From the NCBI RefSeq assembly GCF_029227915.1, contig NC_079877.1:4466001-4530000 (forward strand): a stretch of 64,000 nt of DNA. Direction: 5' to 3'. Made by a program: the position numbers and the translations under genes. Shown here in pieces: positions 33,201 to 47,080 of the stretch (the first letter of the stretch is position 1; each line of letters begins with the position of its first letter). Source of the stretch: Hydractinia symbiolongicarpus (lineage: Eukaryota > Cnidaria > Hydrozoa > Anthoathecata > Hydractiniidae). Below the pieces are notes generated by a model, which ran no database searches, was not told the origin of the DNA, and saw only the letters and a program-made list of their open reading frames with translations.

Positions 33201-35947
33201 CGGGTTTTCGTTTGCTGGCGATTAAACATCTTTTATTCAGCGTCTCATCAAAAATGAAAACATTTTTGAAAACTACAAGTCTCATGCGTTTTAGTGGTGA
33301 AAAAATAATTTAAAAAATCGTTCGGGAAATGAGTTTACTCCCTGGGTACTTTCTTTGTATACTTTTGACTATACGGGACGAGTCTGGGATTTACGGGAAA
33401 TCGCGGATTTTCGTTTGCCGGCGATTAAACTTCTTTTATTCAGCGTCCCATCAAAAATGAAAATATTCTTGAAAACTACAAGTCTCATGCGTTTAGTGGT
33501 AAAAAAATAAAATAAAAAATCTTTCGGGAAATGAGTTTACTCCCTGGGTACTTTCTTTGTATACTTTTGACTATACGGGACAAGCCCGGGTTTTACGGGA
33601 AATCGCGGGTTTTCGTTTGCCGGCGATTAAACTTCTTTTATTCAGCTTCTCATCAAAAATGAAAACATTTTTAAAAACTACAAGTCTTATGCGTTTTAGT
33701 GGTGAAAAAATAATTTAAAAATCGTTCGGGAAATGAGTTTACTCCCTGGGTACTTTCTTTGTATACTTTTGACTATACGGGCCGAGTCCGGGATTTAGGG
33801 AAATCGCAGGTTTTCGTTTGCCGGCGATTACAATGCTTTTATTCAGCGTCTCATCAAAAATGAAAACATTTTTGAAAACTACAAGTCTCATGCGTTTTAG
33901 TGGTGAAAAAATAATTTAAAAAATCGTTCGGGAAATGAGTTTACTCCCTGGGTACTTTCTTTGTATACTTTTGACTATACGGGCCAAGCCAGGATTTACG
34001 GGAAATCGCGGGTTTTCGTTTGCCGGCGATTAAACTTCTTTTATTCAGCGTCTCATCAAAAATGAAAACATTTTTAAAAACTACAAGTCTCATACGTTTT
34101 AGTGGTGAAAAAATAATTTAAAAATTCGTTTGGGAAATGAGTTTACTCACTGGGTACTTTCTTTGTATACTTTTGACTATACGGGCGAAGCCCGGGATTT
34201 ACGGGAAATCGCGGGTTTTCGTTTGCCGGCGATTAAACATCTTTTATTCAGCGTCTCATCGAAAATGAAAACATTTTTAAAAACTACAAGTCTCATGCGT
34301 TTTAGTGGTGAAAAAATAATTTAAAAAATCGTTCGGGAAATGAGTTTACTCCCTGGGTACTTTCTTTGTATACTTTTGACTATACCGGCCGAGTCCGGGA
34401 TTTACGGGAAATCGCGGGTTTTCGTTTGCCGGCGATTAAACTTCTTTTATTTAGCGTCTCATCAAAAATGAAAACATTTTTAAAAACTACAAGTCTCATA
34501 CGTTTTAGTGGTGAAAAAATAATTTAAAAAATCGTTCGGGAAATGAGTTTACTCCCTGGGTACTTTCTTTGTATACTTTTGACTATACGGGCCGAGTCCG
34601 GGATTTACGGGAAATCGCGGATTTTCGTTTGCCGGCGATTAAACTTCTTTTATTCAGCGTCCCATCAAAAATGAAAATATTCTTGAAAACTACAAGTCTC
34701 ATGCGTTTAGTGGTAAAAAAATAATATAAAAAATCGTTGGGGAAATGAGTTTACTCCCTGGGTACTTTCTTTGTATACTTTTGACTATACGGGACAAGCC
34801 TGGGATTTACGGGAAATCGCGGGTTTTCGTTTGCCGGCGATTAAACTTCTTTTATTCAGCGTCTCATCAAAAATGAAAACATTTTTAAAAACTACAAGTC
34901 TCATGCGTTTAGTGGTAAAAAAATAATATAAAAAATCGTTCGGGAAATGAGTTTACTCCCTGGGTACTTTCTTTGTATACTTTTGACTATACGGGACAAG
35001 CCTGGGATTTACGGGAAATCGCGGGTTTTCGTTTGCCGGCGATTAAACTTCTTTTATTCAGCGTCTCATCAAAAATGAAAACATTTTTAAAAACTACAAG
35101 TCTTATGCGTTTTAGTGGTGAAAAAATAATTTAAAAAATCGTTCTGGAAATGAGTTTACTCACAGGGTACTTTTTTGTTTACATTCGACTATACGTGCCA
35201 AGCCCGGGATTTACGGGAAATCGCGGGTTTTTGTTTTCCGGCGATTAAACTGCTTTTATTCAGCGTCTCATCAAAAATCAAAACATTCTTGAAAACTACA
35301 AGTCTCATGCGTTTTAGTGGTGAAATAATAAATCAAAAAATCGTTCGGGAAATGAGTTTACTCCCTGGGTACTTTCTTTGTATACTTTTGACTATACGGG
35401 CCGAGTCCGGGATTTACGGGAAATCGCGGATTTTCGTTTGCCGGCGATTAAACTTCTTTTATTCAGCGTCCCATCAAAAATGAAAATATTCTTGAAAACT
35501 ACAAGTCTCATGCGTTTAGTGGTAAAAAAATAATATAAAAAATCGTTCGGGAAATGAGTTAACTCGCTGGGTACTTTCTTTGTATACTTTTGACTATACG
35601 GGACAAGCCTGGGATTTACGGGAAATCGCGGGTTTTCGTTTGCCGGCGATTAAACTTCTTTTATTCAGCGTCTCATCAAAAATGAAAACATTTTTAAAAA
35701 CTACAAGTCTCATGCGTTTAGTGGTAAAAAAATAATATAAAAATTCGTTCGGGAAATGAGTTTACTCCCTGGGTACTTTCTTTGTATACTTTTGACTATA
35801 CGGGACAAGCCTGGGATTTACGGGAAATCGCGGGTTTTCGTTTGCCGGCGATTAAACTTCTTTTATTCAGCGTCTCATCAAAAATGAAAACATTTTTAAA
35901 AACTACAAGTCTTATGCGTTTTAGTGGTGAAAAAATAATTTAAAAAA

Positions 35948-37362
35948 TCGTTCTGGAAATGAGTTTACTCACAGGGTACTTTTTTGTTTACATTCGACTA
36001 TACGTGCCAAGCCCGGGATTTACGGGAAATCGCGGGTTTTTGTTTTCCGGCGATTAAACTGCTTTTATTCAGCGTCTCATCAAAAATCAAAACATTCTTG
36101 AAAACTACAAGTCTCATGCGTTTTAGTGGTGAAATAATAAATCAAAAAATCGTTTGGGAAATGAGTTTACTCCCTGGGTACTTTCTTTGTATACTTTTGA
36201 CTATACGGGACAAGCCTGGGATTTACGGGAAATCGCGGGTTTTCGTTTGCCGGCGATTAAACTTCTTTTATTCAGCGTCTCATCAAAAATGAAAACATTT
36301 TTGAAAACTACAAGTCTCATGCGTTTTAGTGGTGAAAAAATAATTTAAAAAATCGTTCGGGAAATGAGTTTACTCCCTGGGTACTTTCTTTGTATACTTT
36401 TGACTATACGGGCCAAGCCGGGATTTACGGGAAATCGCGGGTTTTCGTTTGCCGGCGATTAAACTTCTTTTATTCAGCGTCTCATCAAAAATGAAAACAT
36501 TTTTAAAAACTACAAGTCTTATGCGTTTTAGTGGTGAAAAAATAATTTAAAAAATCGTTCTGGAAATGAGTTTACTCACAGGGTACTTTTTTGTTTACAT
36601 TCGACTATACGTGCCAAGCCCGGGATTTACGGGAAATCGCGGGTTTTCGTTTGCCGGCGATTAAACTTCTTTTATTCAGCGTCTCATCAAAAATGAAAAC
36701 ACTTTTAAAAACTACAAGTCTTATGCGTTTTAGTGGTGAAAAAATAATTTAAAAAATCGTTCTGGAAATGAGTTTACTCCCTGGGTACTTTCTTTGTATA
36801 CTTTTGACTATACGGGCCGAGTCCGGGATTTAGGGAAATCGCAGGTTTTCGTTTGCCGGCGATTAAAGTGCTTTTATTCAGCGTCTCATTAAAAATGAAA
36901 ACATTTTTGAAAACTACAAGTCTCATGCGTTTTAGTGGTGAAAAAATAATTTAAAAAATCGTTCGGGAAATGAGTTTACTCCCTGTGTACTTTCTATGTA
37001 TACTTTTGACTATACGAGCCAAGCCAGGATTTACGGGAAATCGCGGGTTTTCGTTTGCCGGCGATTAAACTTCTTTTATTCAGCGTCTCATCAAAAATGA
37101 AAACATTTTTAAAAACTACAAGTCTTATGCGTTTTAGTGGTGAAAAAATAATTTAAAAAATCGTTCTGGAAATGAGTTTACTCACAGGGTACTTTTTTGT
37201 TTACATTCGACTATACGTGCCAAGCCCGGGATTTACGGGAAATCGCGGGTTTTCGTTTGCCGGCGATTAAACTTCTTTTATTCAGCGTCTCATCAAAAAT
37301 GAAAACATTTTTAAAAACTACAAGTCTTATGCGTTTTAGTGGTGAAAAAATAATTTAAAAAA
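35948..37362. repeat. Seven-monomer block (1,415 bp), first copy
   Basis: Displaced by 1,415 bp relative to 37363 to about 38500. The shared marker AAAACACTTTTAAAAAC is at about 36698 and 38113, and the start TCGTTCTGG is at 35948 and 37363. It contains CTCACAGGG-class monomers. Confidence 0.75.
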
Positions 37363-37770
37363 TCGTTCTGGAAATGAGTTTACTCACAGGGTACTTTTTT
37401 GTTTACATTCGACTATACGTGCCAAGCCCGGGATTTACGGGAAATCGCGGGTTTTTGTTTTCCGGCGATTAAACTGCTTTTATTCAGCGTCTCATCAAAA
37501 ATCAAAACATTCTTGAAAACTACAAGTCTCATGCGTTTTAGTGGTGAAATAATAAATCAAAAAATCGTTTGGGAAATGAGTTTACTCCCTGGGTACTTTC
37601 TTTGTATACTTTTGACTATACGGGACAAGCCTGGGATTTACGGGAAATCGCGGGTTTTCGTTTGCCGGCGATTAAACTTCTTTTATTCAGCGTCTCATCA
37701 AAAATGAAAACATTTTTGAAAACTACAAGTCTCATGCGTTTTAGTGGTGAAAAAATAATTTAAAAAATCG

Positions 37771-39793
37771 TTCGGGAAATGAGTTTACTCCCTGGGTACT
37801 TTCTTTGTATACTTTTGACTATACGGGCCAAGCCGGGATTTACGGGAAATCGCGGGTTTTCGTTTGCCGGCGATTAAACTTCTTTTATTCAGCGTCTCAT
37901 CAAAAATGAAAACATTTTTAAAAACTACAAGTCTTATGCGTTTTAGTGGTGAAAAAATAATTTAAAAAATCGTTCTGGAAATGAGTTTACTCACAGGGTA
38001 CTTTTTTGTTTACATTCGACTATACGTGCCAAGCCCGGGATTTACGGGAAATCGCGGGTTTTCGTTTGCCGGCGATTAAACTTCTTTTATTCAGCGTCTC
38101 ATCAAAAATGAAAACACTTTTAAAAACTACAAGTCTTATGCGTTTTAGTGGTGAAAAAATAATTTAAAAAATCGTTCTGGAAATGAGTTTACTCCCTGGG
38201 TACTTTCTTTGTATACTTTTGACTATACGGGCCGAGTCCGGGATTTAGGGAAATCGCAGGTTTTCGTTTGCCGGCGATTAAAGCGCTTTTATTCAGCGTC
38301 TCATTAAAAATGAAAACATTTTTGAAAACTACAAGTCTCATGCGTTTTAGTGGTGAAAAAATAATTTAAAAAATCGTTCGGGAAATGAGTTTACTCCCTG
38401 GGTACTTTCTATGTATACTTTTGACTATACGGGCCAAGCCAGGATTTACGGGAAATCGCGGGTTTTCGTTTGCCGGCGATTAAACTTCTTTTATTTAGCG
38501 TCTCATCAAAAATGAAAACATTTTTAAAAACTACAAGTCTCATACGTTTTAGTGGTGAAAAAATAATTTAAAACTTCTTTCGGGAAATGAGTTTACTCAC
38601 TGGGTACTTTCTTTGTATACTTTTGACTATACGGGCCAAGCCCGGGATTTACGGAAAATGGCGGGTTTTCGTTTGCCGGCGATTAAACATCTTTTATTCA
38701 GCGTCTCATCAAAAATGAAAACATTTTTGAAAACTACAAGTCTCATGCGTTTTAGTGGTGAAAAAATAATTTAAAAAATCGTTCGGGAAATGAGTTTACT
38801 CCCTGGGTACTTTCTTTGTATACTTTTGACTATACGGGCCGAGTCCGGGATTTACGGGAAATCGCGGGTTTTCGTTTGCCGGCGATTAAACTTCTTTTAT
38901 TCAGCGTCTCATCAAAAATGAAAACATTTTTAAAAACTACAAGTCTTATGCGTTTTAGTGGTGAAAAAATAATTTAAAAAATCGTTCTGGAAATGAGTTT
39001 ACTCCCTGGGTACTTTCTTTGTATACTTTTGACTATACGGGCCGAGTCCGGGATTTAGGGAAATCGCAGGTTTTCGTTTGCCGGCGATTAAAGTGCTTTT
39101 ATTCAGCGTCTCATTAAAAATGAAAACATTTTTGAAAACTACAAGTCTCATGCGTTTTAGTGGTGAAAAAATAATTTAAAAAATCGTTCGGGAAATGAGT
39201 TTACTCCCTGGGTACTTTCTATGTATACTTTTGACTATACGGGCCAAGCCAGGATTTACGGGAAATCGCGGGTTTTCGTTTGCCGGCGATTAAACTTCTT
39301 TTATTTAGCGTCTCATCAAAAATGAAAACATTTTTAAAAACTACAAGTCTCATACGTTTTAGTGGTGAAAAAATAATTTAAAACTTCGTTCGGGAAATGA
39401 GTTTACTCACTGGGTACTTTCTTTGTATACTTTTGACTATACGGGCCAAGCCCGGGATTTACGGAAAATCGCGGGTTTTCGTTTGCCGGCGATTAAACAT
39501 CTTTTATTCAGCGTCTCATCAAAAATGAAAACATTTTTGAAAACTACAAGTCTCATGCGTTTTAGTGGTGAAAAAATAATTTAAAAAATCGTTCGGGAAA
39601 TGAGTTTACTCCCTGGGTACTTTCTTTGTATACTTTTGACTATACGGGCCGAGTCCGGGATTTACGGGAAATCGCGGATTTTCGTTTGCCGGCGATTAAA
39701 CGTCTTTTATTCAGCGTCCCATCAAAAATGAAAATATTCTTGAAAACTACAAGTCTCATGCGTTTAGTGGTAAAAAAATAATATAAAAAATCG
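37771..39793. repeat. Ten-monomer block (2,023 bp), first copy
   Basis: Tandem with 39794 to about 41816. Shared rare markers at an offset of 2,023 bp are AAAACTTCTTTCGGG (38567 and 40590) and AAAACTTCGTTCGGG (39377 and 41400). The same markers occur a third time near 24200 in the first large segment. Confidence 0.85.
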
Positions 39794-41816
39794 TTCGGGA
39801 AATGAGTTTACTCCCTGGGTACTTTCTTTGTATACTTTTGACTATACGGGCCAAGCCGGGATTTACGGGAAATCGCGGGTTTTCGTTTGCCGGCGATTAA
39901 ACTTCTTTTATTCAGCGTCTCATCAAAAATGAAAACATTTTTAAAAACTACAAGTCTTATGCGTTTTAGTGGTGAAAAAATAATTTAAAAAATCGTTCTG
40001 GAAATGAGTTTACTCACAGGGTACTTTTTTGTTTACATTCGACTATACGTGCCAAGCCCGGGATTTACGGGAAATCGCGGGTTTTCGTTTGCCGGCGATT
40101 AAACTTCTTTTATTCAGCGTCTCATCAAAAATGAAAACACTTTTAAAAACTACAAGTCTTATGCGTTTTAGTGGTGAAAAAATAATTTAAAAAATCGTTC
40201 TGGAAATGAGTTTACTCCCTGGGTACTTTCTTTGTATACTTTTGACTATACGGGCCGAGTCCGGGATTTAGGGAAATCGCAGGTTTTCGTTTGCCGGCGA
40301 TTAAAGCGCTTTTATTCAGCGTCTCATTAAAAATGAAAACATTTTTGAAAACTACAAGTCTCATGCGTTTTAGTGGTGAAAAAATAATTTAAAAAATCGT
40401 TCGGGAAATGAGTTTACTCCCTGGGTACTTTCTATGTATACTTTTGACTATACGGGCCAAGCCAGGATTTACGGGAAATCGCGGGTTTTCGTTTGCCGGC
40501 GATTAAACTTCTTTTATTTAGCGTCTCATCAAAAATGAAAACATTTTTAAAAACTACAAGTCTCATACGTTTTAGTGGTGAAAAAATAATTTAAAACTTC
40601 TTTCGGGAAATGAGTTTACTCACTGGGTACTTTCTTTGTATACTTTTGACTATACGGGCCAAGCCCGGGATTTACGGAAAATGGCGGGTTTTCGTTTGCC
40701 GGCGATTAAACATCTTTTATTCAGCGTCTCATCAAAAATGAAAACATTTTTGAAAACTACAAGTCTCATGCGTTTTAGTGGTGAAAAAATAATTTAAAAA
40801 ATCGTTCGGGAAATGAGTTTACTCCCTGGGTACTTTCTTTGTATACTTTTGACTATACGGGCCGAGTCCGGGATTTACGGGAAATCGCGGGTTTTCGTTT
40901 GCCGGCGATTAAACTTCTTTTATTCAGCGTCTCATCAAAAATGAAAACATTTTTAAAAACTACAAGTCTTATGCGTTTTAGTGGTGAAAAAATAATTTAA
41001 AAAATCGTTCTGGAAATGAGTTTACTCCCTGGGTACTTTCTTTGTATACTTTTGACTATACGGGCCGAGTCCGGGATTTAGGGAAATCGCAGGTTTTCGT
41101 TTGCCGGCGATTAAAGTGCTTTTATTCAGCGTCTCATTAAAAATGAAAACATTTTTGAAAACTACAAGTCTCATGCGTTTTAGTGGTGAAAAAATAATTT
41201 AAAAAATCGTTCGGGAAATGAGTTTACTCCCTGGGTACTTTCTATGTATACTTTTGACTATACGGGCCAAGCCAGGATTTACGGGAAATCGCGGGTTTTC
41301 GTTTGCCGGCGATTAAACTTCTTTTATTTAGCGTCTCATCAAAAATGAAAACATTTTTAAAAACTACAAGTCTCATACGTTTTAGTGGTGAAAAAATAAT
41401 TTAAAACTTCGTTCGGGAAATGAGTTTACTCACTGGGTACTTTCTTTGTATACTTTTGACTATACGGGCCAAGCCCGGGATTTACGGAAAATCGCGGGTT
41501 TTCGTTTGCCGGCGATTAAACATCTTTTATTCAGCGTCTCATCAAAAATGAAAACATTTTTGAAAACTACAAGTCTCATGCGTTTTAGTGGTGAAAAAAT
41601 AATTTAAAAAATCGTTCGGGAAATGAGTTTACTCCCTGGGTACTTTCTTTGTATACTTTTGACTATACGGGCCGAGTCCGGGATTTACGGGAAATCGCGG
41701 ATTTTCGTTTGCCGGCGATTAAACGTCTTTTATTCAGCGTCCCATCAAAAATGAAAATATTCTTGAAAACTACAAGTCTCATGCGTTTAGTGGTAAAAAA
41801 ATAATATAAAAAATCG
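39794..41816. repeat. Ten-monomer block (2,023 bp), second copy
   Basis: Partner of 37771-39793. The match fails near 41870, where GGGACAAGCCTGGG replaces GGGCCAAGCCGGG. Confidence 0.85.
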
Positions 41817-44800
41817 TTCGGGAAATGAGTTTACTCCCTGGGTACTTTCTTTGTATACTTTTGACTATACGGGACAAGCCTGGGATTTACGGGAAATCGC
41901 GGGTTTTCGTTTGCCGGCGATTAAACTTCTTTTATTCAGCGTCTCATCAAAAATGAAAACATTTTTGAAAACTACAAGTCTCATGCGTTTTAGTGGTGAA
42001 AAAATAATTTAAAAAATCGTTTGGGAAATTAGTTTACTCCCTGGGTACTTTCTTTGTATACTTTTGACTATACGGGCCAAGCCCTAGATTTAAGGGAAAA
42101 CGCGGGATTTCGTTTGCCGGCGATTAAACTGCGTTTATTCAGCGTCTCATCAAAATGAAAACATTTTTGAAAACTACAAGTCTCATGCGTTTTAGTGGTG
42201 AAAAAGTAACTTAAAGAATCTTTCGGGAAATGAGTTTACTCCCTGGGTACTTTCTTTGTATACTTTTGACTATACGGGCCAAGCCCGGGATTTACGGGAA
42301 ATCGCGGGTTTTCGTTTTCCGGCGATTAAACTTCTTTTATTCAGCGTCTCATCAAAAATGAAAACATTTTTAAAAACTACAAGTCTTATGCGTTTTAGTG
42401 GTGAAAAAATAATTTAAAAAATCGTTCGGGAAATGAGTTTACTCCCTGGGTACTTTCTTTGTATACTTTTGACTATACGGGCCAAGCCCGGGATTTACGG
42501 GAAATCGCGGGTTTTCGTTTGCCGGCGATTAAACATCTTTTATTCAGCGTCTCATCAAAAATGAAAACATTTTTGAAAACTACAAGTCTCATGCGTTTTA
42601 GTGGTGAGAAAATAATTTAAAAAATCGTTCGGGAAATGAGTTTACTTCCTGGGTACTTTCTTTGTATACTTTTGACTATACGGGCCGAGTCCGGGATTTA
42701 CGGGAAATCGCGGATTTTCGTTTGCCGGCGATTAAACTTCTTTTATTCAGCGTCCCATCAAAAATGAAAATATTCTTGAAAACTACAAGTCTCATGCGTT
42801 TAATGGTAAAAAAATAATATAAAAAATCGTTCGGGAAATGAAATTACTCCCTGGGTACTTTCTTTGTATACTTTTGACTATACGGCCCAAGCCCGGTATT
42901 TACGGGAAATCGCGGGTTTTCGTTTGCCGGCGATTAAACTTCTTTTATTCAGCGTCTCATCAAAAATGAAAACATTTTTAAAAACTACAAGTCTTATGCG
43001 TTTTAGTGGTGAAAAAATAATTTAAAAAATCGTTCTGGAAATGAGTTTACTCCCTGGGTACTTTCTTTGTATACTTTTGACTATACGGGCCGAGTCCGGG
43101 ATTTAGGGAAATCGCAGGTTTTCGTTTGCCGGCGATTAAACTTCTTTTATTCATCGTCTCATCAAAAATGAAAACATTTTTAAAAACTACAAGTCTTATG
43201 CGTTTTAGTGGTGAAAAAATAATTTAAAAAATCGTTCGGGAAATGAGTTTACTTCCTGGGTACTTTCTTTGTATACTTTTGACTATACGGGCCGAGTCCG
43301 GGATTTACGGGAAATCGCGGATTTTCGTTTGCCGGCGATTAAACTTCTTTTATTCAGCGTCCCATCAAAAATGAAAATATTCTTGAAAACTACAAGTCTC
43401 ATGCGTTTAATGGTAAAAAAATAATATAAAAAATCGTTCGGGAAATGAAATTACTCCCTGGGTACTTTCTTTGTATACTTTTGACTATACGGCCCAAGCC
43501 CGGGATTTACGGGAAATCGCGGGTTTTCGTTTGCCGGCGATTAAACTTCTTTTATTCAGCGTCTCATCAAAAATGAAAACATTTTTAAAAACTACAAGTC
43601 TTATGCGTTTTAGTGGTGAAAAAATAATTTAAAAAATCGTTCTGGAAATGAGTTTACTCCCTGGGTACTTTCTTTGTATACTTTTGACTATACGGGCCGA
43701 GTCCGGGATTTAGGGAAATCGCAGGTTTTCGTTTGCCGGCGATTAAACTTCTTTTATTCATCGTCTCATCAAAAATGAAAACATTTTTAAAAACTACAAG
43801 TCTTATGCGTTTTAGTGGTGAAAAAATAATTTAAAAAATCGTTCGGGAAATGAGTTTACTCCCTGGTTACTTTCTTTGTATACTTTTCACTATACGGGCC
43901 AAGCCCGGGATTTACGGGAAATCGCGGTTTTTCGTTTGCCGGCGATTAAACATCTTTTATTCAGCGTCTCATCAAAAATGAAAACATTTTTAAAAACTAA
44001 AAGTCTTATGCGTTTTAGTGGTGAAAAAATAATTTAAAAAATCGTTCGGGAAATGAGTTTACTCCCTGGTTACTTTCTTTGTATACTTTTCACTATACGG
44101 GCCAAGCCCGGGATTTACGGGAAATCGCGGTTTTTCGTTTGCCGGCGATTAAACATCTTTTATTCAGCGTCTCATCAAAAATGAAAACATTTTTGAAAAC
44201 TACAAGTCTTATGCGTTTTAGTGGTGAAAAAATAATTTAAAAAATCGTTCGGGAAATGAGTTTACTCACTGGGTACTTTCTTTGTATACTTTTGACTATA
44301 CGGGCCAAGCAAGGGATTTACGGGAAATCGCGGGTTTTCGTTTGCCGGCGATTAAACATCTTTTATTCAGCGTCTCATCAAAAATGAAAACATTTTTGAA
44401 AACTACAAGTCCCATGCGTTTTAGTGGTGAAAAAATAATTTAAAAAATCGTTCGGGAAATGAGTTTACTCCCTGGGTACTTTCTTTGTATACTTTTGACT
44501 ATACGGGCCGAGTCCGGGATTTACGGGAAATCGCGGATTTTCGTTTGCCGGCGATTAAACTTCTTTTATTCAGCGTCCCATCAAAAATGAAAATATTCTT
44601 GAAAACTACAAGTCTCATGCGTTTAGTGGTAAAAAAATAATATAAAAAATCGTTCGGGAAATGAAATTACTCCCTGGGTACTTTCTTTGTATACTTTTGA
44701 CTATACGGCCCAAGCCCGGGATTTACGGGAAATCGCGGGTTTTCGTTTGCCGGCGATTAAACTTCTTTTATTCAGCGTCTCATCAAAAATGAAAACATTT

Positions 44801-45054
44801 TTAAAAACTACAAGTCTTATGCGTTTTAGTGGTGAAAAAATAATTTAAAAAATCGTTCTGGAAATGAGTTTACTCCCTGGGTACTTTCTTTGTATACTTT
44901 TGACTATACGGGCCGAGTCCGGGATTTAGGGAAATCGCAGGTTTTCGTTTGCCGGCGATTAAACTTCTTTTATTCAGCGTCTCATCAAAAATGAAAACAT
45001 TTTTAAAAACTACAAGTCTTATGCGTTTTAGTGGTGAAAAAATAATTTAAAAAA

Positions 45055-46067
45055 TCGTTCGGGAAATGAGTTTACTCCCTGGGTACTTTCTTTGTATACT
45101 TTTCACTATACGGGCCAAACCCGGGATTTACGGGAAATCGCGGTTTTTCGTTTGCCGGCGATTAAACATCTTTTATTCAGCGTCTCATCAAAAATGAAAA
45201 CATTTTTGAAAACTACAAGTCTTATGCGTTTTAGTGGTGAAAAAATAATTTAAAAAATCGTTCGGGAAATGAGTTTACTCCCTGGGTACTTTCTTTGTAT
45301 ACTTTTGACTATACGGGCCGAGTCCGGGATTTACGGGAAATCGCGGATTTTCGTTTGCCGGCGATTAAACTTCTTTTATTCAGCGTCCCATCAAAAATGA
45401 AAATATTCTTGAAAACTACAAGTCTCATGCGTTTAGTGGTAAAAAAATAATATAAAAAATCGTTCGGGAAATGAAATTACTCCCTGGGTACTTTCTTTGT
45501 ATACTTTTGACTATACGGCCCAAGCCCGGGATTTACGGGAAATCGCGGGTTTTCGTTTGCCGGCGATTAAACTTCTTTTATTCAGCGTCTCATCAAAAAT
45601 GAAAACATTTTTAAAAACTACAAGTCTTATGCGTTTTAGTGGTGAAAAAATAATTTAAAAAATCGTTCTGGAAATGAGTTTACTCCCTGGGTACTTTCTT
45701 TGTATACTTTTGACTATACGGGCCGAGTCCGGGATTTACGGGAAATCGCGGATTTTCGTTTGCCGGCGATTAAACTTCTTTTATTCAGCGTCCCATCAAA
45801 AATGAAAATATTCTTGAAAACTACAAGTCTCATGCGTTTAGTGGTAAAAAAATAATATAAAAAATCGTTCGGGAAATGAAATTACTCCCTGGGTACTTTC
45901 TTGGTATACTTTTGACTATACGGCCCAAGCCCGGGATTTACGGGAAATCGCGGGTTTTCGTTTGCCGGCGATTAAACTTCTTTTATTCAGCGTCTCATCA
46001 AAAATGAAAACATTTTTAAAAACTACAAGTCTTATGCGTTTTAGTGGTGAAAAAATAATTTAAAAAA
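45055..46067. repeat. Five-monomer block (1,013 bp), first copy
   Basis: Starts with a CACTATACGGGCCAAACCC monomer and ends with one carrying the rare TTTCTTGGTATAC (45898-45910). It is repeated directly at 46068-47080. Confidence 0.85.
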
Positions 46068-47080
46068 TCGTTCTGGAAATGAGTTTACTCCCTGGGTACT
46101 TTCTTTGTATACTTTTCACTATACGGGCCAAACCCGGGATTTACGGGAAATCGCGGTTTTTCGTTTGCCGGCGATTAAACATCTTTTATTCAGCGTCTCA
46201 TCAAAAATGAAAACATTTTTGAAAACTACAAGTCTTATGCGTTTTAGTGGTGAAAAAATAATTTAAAAAATCGTTCGGGAAATGAGTGTACTCCCTGGGT
46301 ACTTTCTTTGTATACTTTTGACTATACGGGCCGAGTCCGGGATTTACGGGAAATCGCGGATTTTCGTTTGCCGGCGATTAAACTTCTTTTATTCAGCGTC
46401 CCATCAAAAATGAAAATATTCTTGAAAACTACAAGTCTCATGCGTTTAGTGGTAAAAAAATAATATAAAAAATCGTTCGGGAAATGAAATTACTCCCTGG
46501 GTACTTTCTTTGTATACTTTTGACTATACGGCCCAAGCCCGGGATTTACGGGAAATCGCGGGTTTTCGTTTGCCGGCGATTAAACTTCTTTTATTCAGCG
46601 TCTCATCAAAAATGAAAACATTTTTAAAAACTACAAGTCTTATGCGTTTTAGTGGTGAAAAAATAATTTAAAAAATCGTTCTGGAAATGAGTTTACTCCC
46701 TGGGTACTTTCTTTGTATACTTTTGACTATACGGGCCGAGTCCGGGATTTACGGGAAATCGCGGATTTTCGTTTGCCGGCGATTAAACTTCTTTTATTCA
46801 GCGTCCCATCAAAAATGAAAATATTCTTGAAAACTACAAGTCTCATGCGTTTAGTGGTAAAAAAATAATATAAAAAATCGTTCGGGAAATGAAATTACTC
46901 CCTGGGTACTTTCTTGGTATACTTTTGACTATACGGCCCAAGCCCGGGATTTACGGGAAATCGCGGGTTTTCGTTTGCCGGCGATTAAACTTCTTTTATT
47001 CAGCGTCTCATCAAAAATGAAAACATTTTTAAAAACTACAAGTCTTATGCGTTTTAGTGGTGAAAAAATAATTTAAAAAA
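46068..47080. repeat. Five-monomer block (1,013 bp), second copy
   Basis: Repeat of 45055-46067 including the private CTTGGTATAC at 46913. It is absent from the first large segment, where CTTTGTATAC stands at the equivalent place. Confidence 0.85.

Larger units (their letters stand above)
23670..37380. repeat. Large satellite segment, copy 1 (~13.7 kb)
   Basis: Matches 40060-54986 monomer by monomer. The displacement is 16,390 bp on the left (AAAGCGC marker at 23911 and 40301), 16,593 bp after one monomer is lost from copy 1 near 24920, and 17,606 bp from about 29478 onward. On the right the match ends where copy 1 has a CTCACAGGG monomer (about 37385) and copy 2 a CTCCCTGGG monomer. Confidence 0.88.
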
